DNA of 14,784 nt, from assembly GCA_024278415.1 (NCBI GenBank), contig JAJRTI010000480.1, positions 1 through 14,784 on the forward strand, written 5' to 3'. The stretch comes from Planctomycetota bacterium. GTDB taxonomy: Bacteria; Planctomycetota; Brocadiia; JAJRTI01. Both the position numbers and the translations under genes were made by a program. The notes below the pieces were generated by a model. That model saw only the letters and a program-made list of their open reading frames with translations, made no database searches and was not told where the DNA came from. Below are positions 12,218 through 14,784 of the stretch, piece after piece (the first letter of the stretch is position 1; every line of letters starts with the position of its first letter).

Positions 12218-14784
12218 ATGCGCTGCGACACCATCAGGTACGTCCCCAAACAACACGATTCCAGCCCGCTCACCTGCGGAAGCAGACATCGCTTTGGCCC
12301 AGCGAGCCTGGCGTTTGGCGCTCTGTCGCTCCTGTTGGCGACCTGCGTTCAGGTTGGCGCGGCGGAGACCAAGGGCTATGCGCTGGACAAGGAAGGTTTC
12401 ATTCGGGATTGGCTGATCGCCGGGCCGTATCCGAATCCGCAGGCCGAGCCGGAGCCCATGGGCTTCGCCCAAGACCTCCTGAAACACCTGGGCGGCGAAG
12501 CGAACGTCATCCCTTACGCGGGTATGACGGACAAGGCGGTGTTCGCGGCCGACAAAGCCAAGCTCATCGCCGGAGTGGGGTCCGTCAACGAGTGGGGCTT
12601 CAGCAAGACACGGACGTTCCCCGTGAAGTGGGAGCCTCTTCATTGGAAGGGCGACGACCCCATCATCTCGTTGGACGGCCGCTTCGGCGAGATACGCGAC
12701 TGGCTCGCGGCCTTTGCCGCGTGCTGGATCGTGTCGTCCAACGAGCGGGACGTGCACCTCCGAGTCGGCAGCGACGACGGGTATAAGCTCTACCTCAACC
12801 ATGAACTGATTGGCGCGTTCACGACTTCCAGGGCTGCCCGGAAAGACCAGAACATTCACCTCGCCAAACTCCGGCCGGGCCTCAACCTGATTCTGCTCAA
12901 GATCACCGACCGCACAGGGGGCCACGCCTTCTGTCTGCGCATCACCGATCCGAAAGGCCGGCCCTACGACGACCTGCGTGTGGTGCTGGAGCACCCGACG
13001 CGGAAATTCGCGGCCATTTGCTCGAACGTGGATCAGGTCGACGTCGTCGACAGGGAGGGCTTTGCGCAAATACGGCTCGCCGCGGAACCGCGGTTTCCGG
13101 GAAAGCTGCCTTTCTCTGTCAAGGTGGGGCTGCGGAAGGCGAAGGAGTGCCGCGGCACGGTGTTGATAACGGACGGCGAAGACCGGCCGGTGTTCACCCA
13201 GGAGTTCCGCGCCCGACTCGCGCCCGAGAAGGCCCTGGCCATTGAAGGCTCCGTGCGAATCGTTTCTCCAGGCCCTGCAACGGTCGCCGTCCTGGTCAAG
13301 GACGCGGCCAATCGGCAGGTTCTGGCCCATCTGTCGCGGCGCTTCGAAGTGCTGAGCGAGGGGGCCGTGCGGAGGGAGCGGGCGATGCTTCTGCGCCGGC
13401 TGGCCGAACGCGAGAAGCGCCGGAAAGCGTTGGCGAAAGACCTCGCGCAGAAGCGAAAGCAGCTTGCCGCGATTCGCGAGGTGGTGGCCGGGCAGTACCG
13501 TGAGATCGAGTCGCTCTATGCGCGCCGGCGGGAAACCCTGGCGAAACGATTCGGAAAGCGCGCCCGTTCCATCGACGTTGCTTTTGCTCCCGCCGCGAGC
13601 CCTCGCGAGGAGGTGTGCCTCAATGGCGACGGGTGGGAGATCGCGGCCGCCGCGGCCAAGCGCGGCAAACCCATCGGCGATGCGCGCCCGCCGGCCGACG
13701 GGTGGGAACCGGCTTGGGCGCCCATGATAGGGCTGGAGAGATACTTCCGGAATCGCTTCTTCCCTGCGAGAGGGAAGGGCAACCCATACTACGGCCCAAC
13801 CCAGGCCATGAAGTGCGCTCCCAAAGGCTGGACCTTTTCCGACGCCCGCATCGGCTGGGGGTTGTGGTATCGCACCACCATCGACGTGCCCCAGCGCTGG
13901 GCCGGCCGGCGGCTGGTCATCACGGCCGAGTACGCGGGCCCGAGCATCCGGGCGTTTCTCGACGGCAAGCCCTGCGAGCGCGTCACCGGCGGCTGGCCGG
14001 GGCCGACCCAGATCGACCTGCCGCCGGTCTCTCCCGGGCCGCACGTGCTCGCTGTCCTCGCGCAGCGCACGGAGTCCGGCGGCAACTACAAGTCCTGGAT
14101 CTTCGGGCTGATGGGAGACGTCGCCCTCACCGCCGTATCCGACGTGGCGGTTGCGGACACGTGGGTCATCACGAGTTGGCGCAACGCGGAGATCGAGGCG
14201 CGCGTGTGGCTGCTCAACCGCGGCCCGAAGACGCGCAACGTGCGCTTGGATTGCCAGGTCGTGCGCGGCGGCAGGACGCGTTTTCGCATGGGCGAGCAGG
14301 CCGTCGAGCTGAGGCCGGGCCTTCTCACCGAGGTCCGCCTCAAGCGGCGATGGACCGATCCGAAGCCGTGGGGCATCGGCGGCAAGTACGGCGATCCGAT
14401 GCTCTATCACCTCGTCTCCACCGTGCGCGAGGGCGACGAGGTCCTCGACCAACACTTCACGCGCTTCGGCTTCCGCGAGTTTTGGACCGAGGGCTTTCAC
14501 TTCTACCTCAACGGCAAGCGCATCTTCATTCAAGGCAGCAACCCCAACCTGCAGATTACCAGCCGTCCCTTCCAGGTGATCTTCCAGCATCTGCTGCGCG
14601 ACACGTGCAACGTGAACGCGCTCCGCACCCACTTCGACTTCCCCCAGGGCATGATCGCGGACGTGGCCGATGAGCTGGGGATGCTCGTGTTGCCCCAGTG
14701 GTATCCGCAGCTTCATCTGCCGGGCCGGCCGAAGAAAGGCCGCGGGGGGCCGCACCAACTGTCGGTCGAGGAGTTCCTCACCAC
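12218..14784 (+). CDS. Exported GH2-type glycoside hydrolase (beta-mannosidase/beta-galactosidase-like), 3' partial
   Basis: The frame is open from ATG 12218 to the window end, 855 codons without a stop; the preceding in-frame stop is TGA at 12203. A long n-region and hydrophobic segment (29-48) form a probable signal peptide ending near VGAAE. Next is an N-terminal beta region with FIRDWLIAGPYP (61-72) and a jelly-roll signature SDDGYKLYLN (185-194). A charged helical stretch, probably coiled coil, spans about 381-447. A GH2 sugar-binding jelly roll (about 480-635; WYRTTIDVP, IRAFLDGK) and an Ig-like domain follow. The TIM barrel starts at about 750 (FGFREFW, FYLNGKRIFIQGSN, NVNALRTHFDFP, DELGMLVLPQWYP at 818-830). 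The catalytic glutamates lie beyond the window, so the exact activity is open. With the GH26 gene nearby, mannosidase or galactosidase action on mannan products is plausible. The Shine-Dalgarno is weak. Confidence 0.85.
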   Translation, partial: MRCDTIRYVPKQHDSSPLTCGSRHRFGPASLAFGALSLLLATCVQVGAAETKGYALDKEGFIRDWLIAGPYPNPQAEPEPMGFAQDLLKHLGGEANVIPYAGMTDKAVFAADKAKLIAGVGSVNEWGFSKTRTFPVKWEPLHWKGDDPIISLDGRFGEIRDWLAAFAACWIVSSNERDVHLRVGSDDGYKLYLNHELIGAFTTSRAARKDQNIHLAKLRPGLNLILLKITDRTGGHAFCLRITDPKGRPYDDLRVVLEHPTRKFAAICSNVDQVDVVDREGFAQIRLAAEPRFPGKLPFSVKVGLRKAKECRGTVLITDGEDRPVFTQEFRARLAPEKALAIEGSVRIVSPGPATVAVLVKDAANRQVLAHLSRRFEVLSEGAVRRERAMLLRRLAEREKRRKALAKDLAQKRKQLAAIREVVAGQYREIESLYARRRETLAKRFGKRARSIDVAFAPAASPREEVCLNGDGWEIAAAAAKRGKPIGDARPPADGWEPAWAPMIGLERYFRNRFFPARGKGNPYYGPTQAMKCAPKGWTFSDARIGWGLWYRTTIDVPQRWAGRRLVITAEYAGPSIRAFLDGKPCERVTGGWPGPTQIDLPPVSPGPHVLAVLAQRTESGGNYKSWIFGLMGDVALTAVSDVAVADTWVITSWRNAEIEARVWLLNRGPKTRNVRLDCQVVRGGRTRFRMGEQAVELRPGLLTEVRLKRRWTDPKPWGIGGKYGDPMLYHLVSTVREGDEVLDQHFTRFGFREFWTEGFHFYLNGKRIFIQGSNPNLQITSRPFQVIFQHLLRDTCNVNALRTHFDFPQGMIADVADELGMLVLPQWYPQLHLPGRPKKGRGGPHQLSVEEFLT

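Noticed and set aside
12011..14758. 915-codon open frame on the minus strand
   Set aside because: It is in codon register with the real + strand GH2 gene. Stops there would need sense codons TTA, CTA or TCA, which this G/C-ending gene avoids. The product has no recognisable domain, while the + frame shows clear GH2 motifs.
1..14784. tRNA, rRNA, CRISPR arrays, integrases or insertion-sequence transposases
   Set aside because: I looked on both strands and saw no cloverleaf, rRNA stretch, regularly spaced long repeats or transposase/integrase motifs.

Overview
The window is GC-rich bacterial DNA with strongly G/C-ending codons. The organism is Gram-negative-like: it encodes two lipobox lipoproteins (one OmpA-type), a prepilin peptidase and several Sec-exported polysaccharide-active enzymes. 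A DUF4416 protein, a miniature histone-like protein, large multidomain glycosidases and hairpin-rich intergenic DNA together suggest a Planctomycetota/PVC-like or Hydrogenedentota-like lineage. That placement is inference; no ribosomal RNA or other phylogenetic marker is present.

Left part (1-2692, + strand): the 3' end of a sorbitol-6-phosphate-dehydrogenase-like SDR, then a DUF4416 protein, nucleoside diphosphate kinase and a lipoprotein with a LolA-like look. These are closely spaced and may be co-transcribed. The next block (2918-4425, - strand) is convergent: a prepilin peptidase followed 32 nt later by an OmpA-domain lipoprotein. A plausible promoter for that pair has an 8-bp G/C homopolymer inside its -35/-10 spacer. 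Next, also on the - strand, is a free-standing 66-residue histone-fold-like protein (4918-5118) behind a near-consensus sigma-70-type promoter.

Right part (5635-14784, + strand) is a carbohydrate-degradation cluster of three large exported proteins: a GH26 beta-mannanase-like enzyme with Ig-like and F5/8-type modules; a 1362-codon protein (LamG, CBM9-like, GH123/DUF6067-like) broken by one in-frame TAG; and a GH2-type enzyme that runs off the window end. GH26 plus GH2 points to mannan or galactomannan breakdown. The GH2 gene has no stop codon inside the window; a 915-codon antisense frame over it is an artefact of codon use.

The three long gaps (4426-4917, 5119-5634, 11600-12217) are not empty. 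They hold promoters, a probable terminator and many hairpins. The 11600-12217 gap carries inverted copies of a 9-10 nt motif, a pair of related hairpins with a compensatory base change, and a 20-bp composite hairpin. The points most worth following up are the amber-interrupted gene, the minimal histone-like protein, the homopolymer-containing promoter and the 11600-12217 hairpin array.
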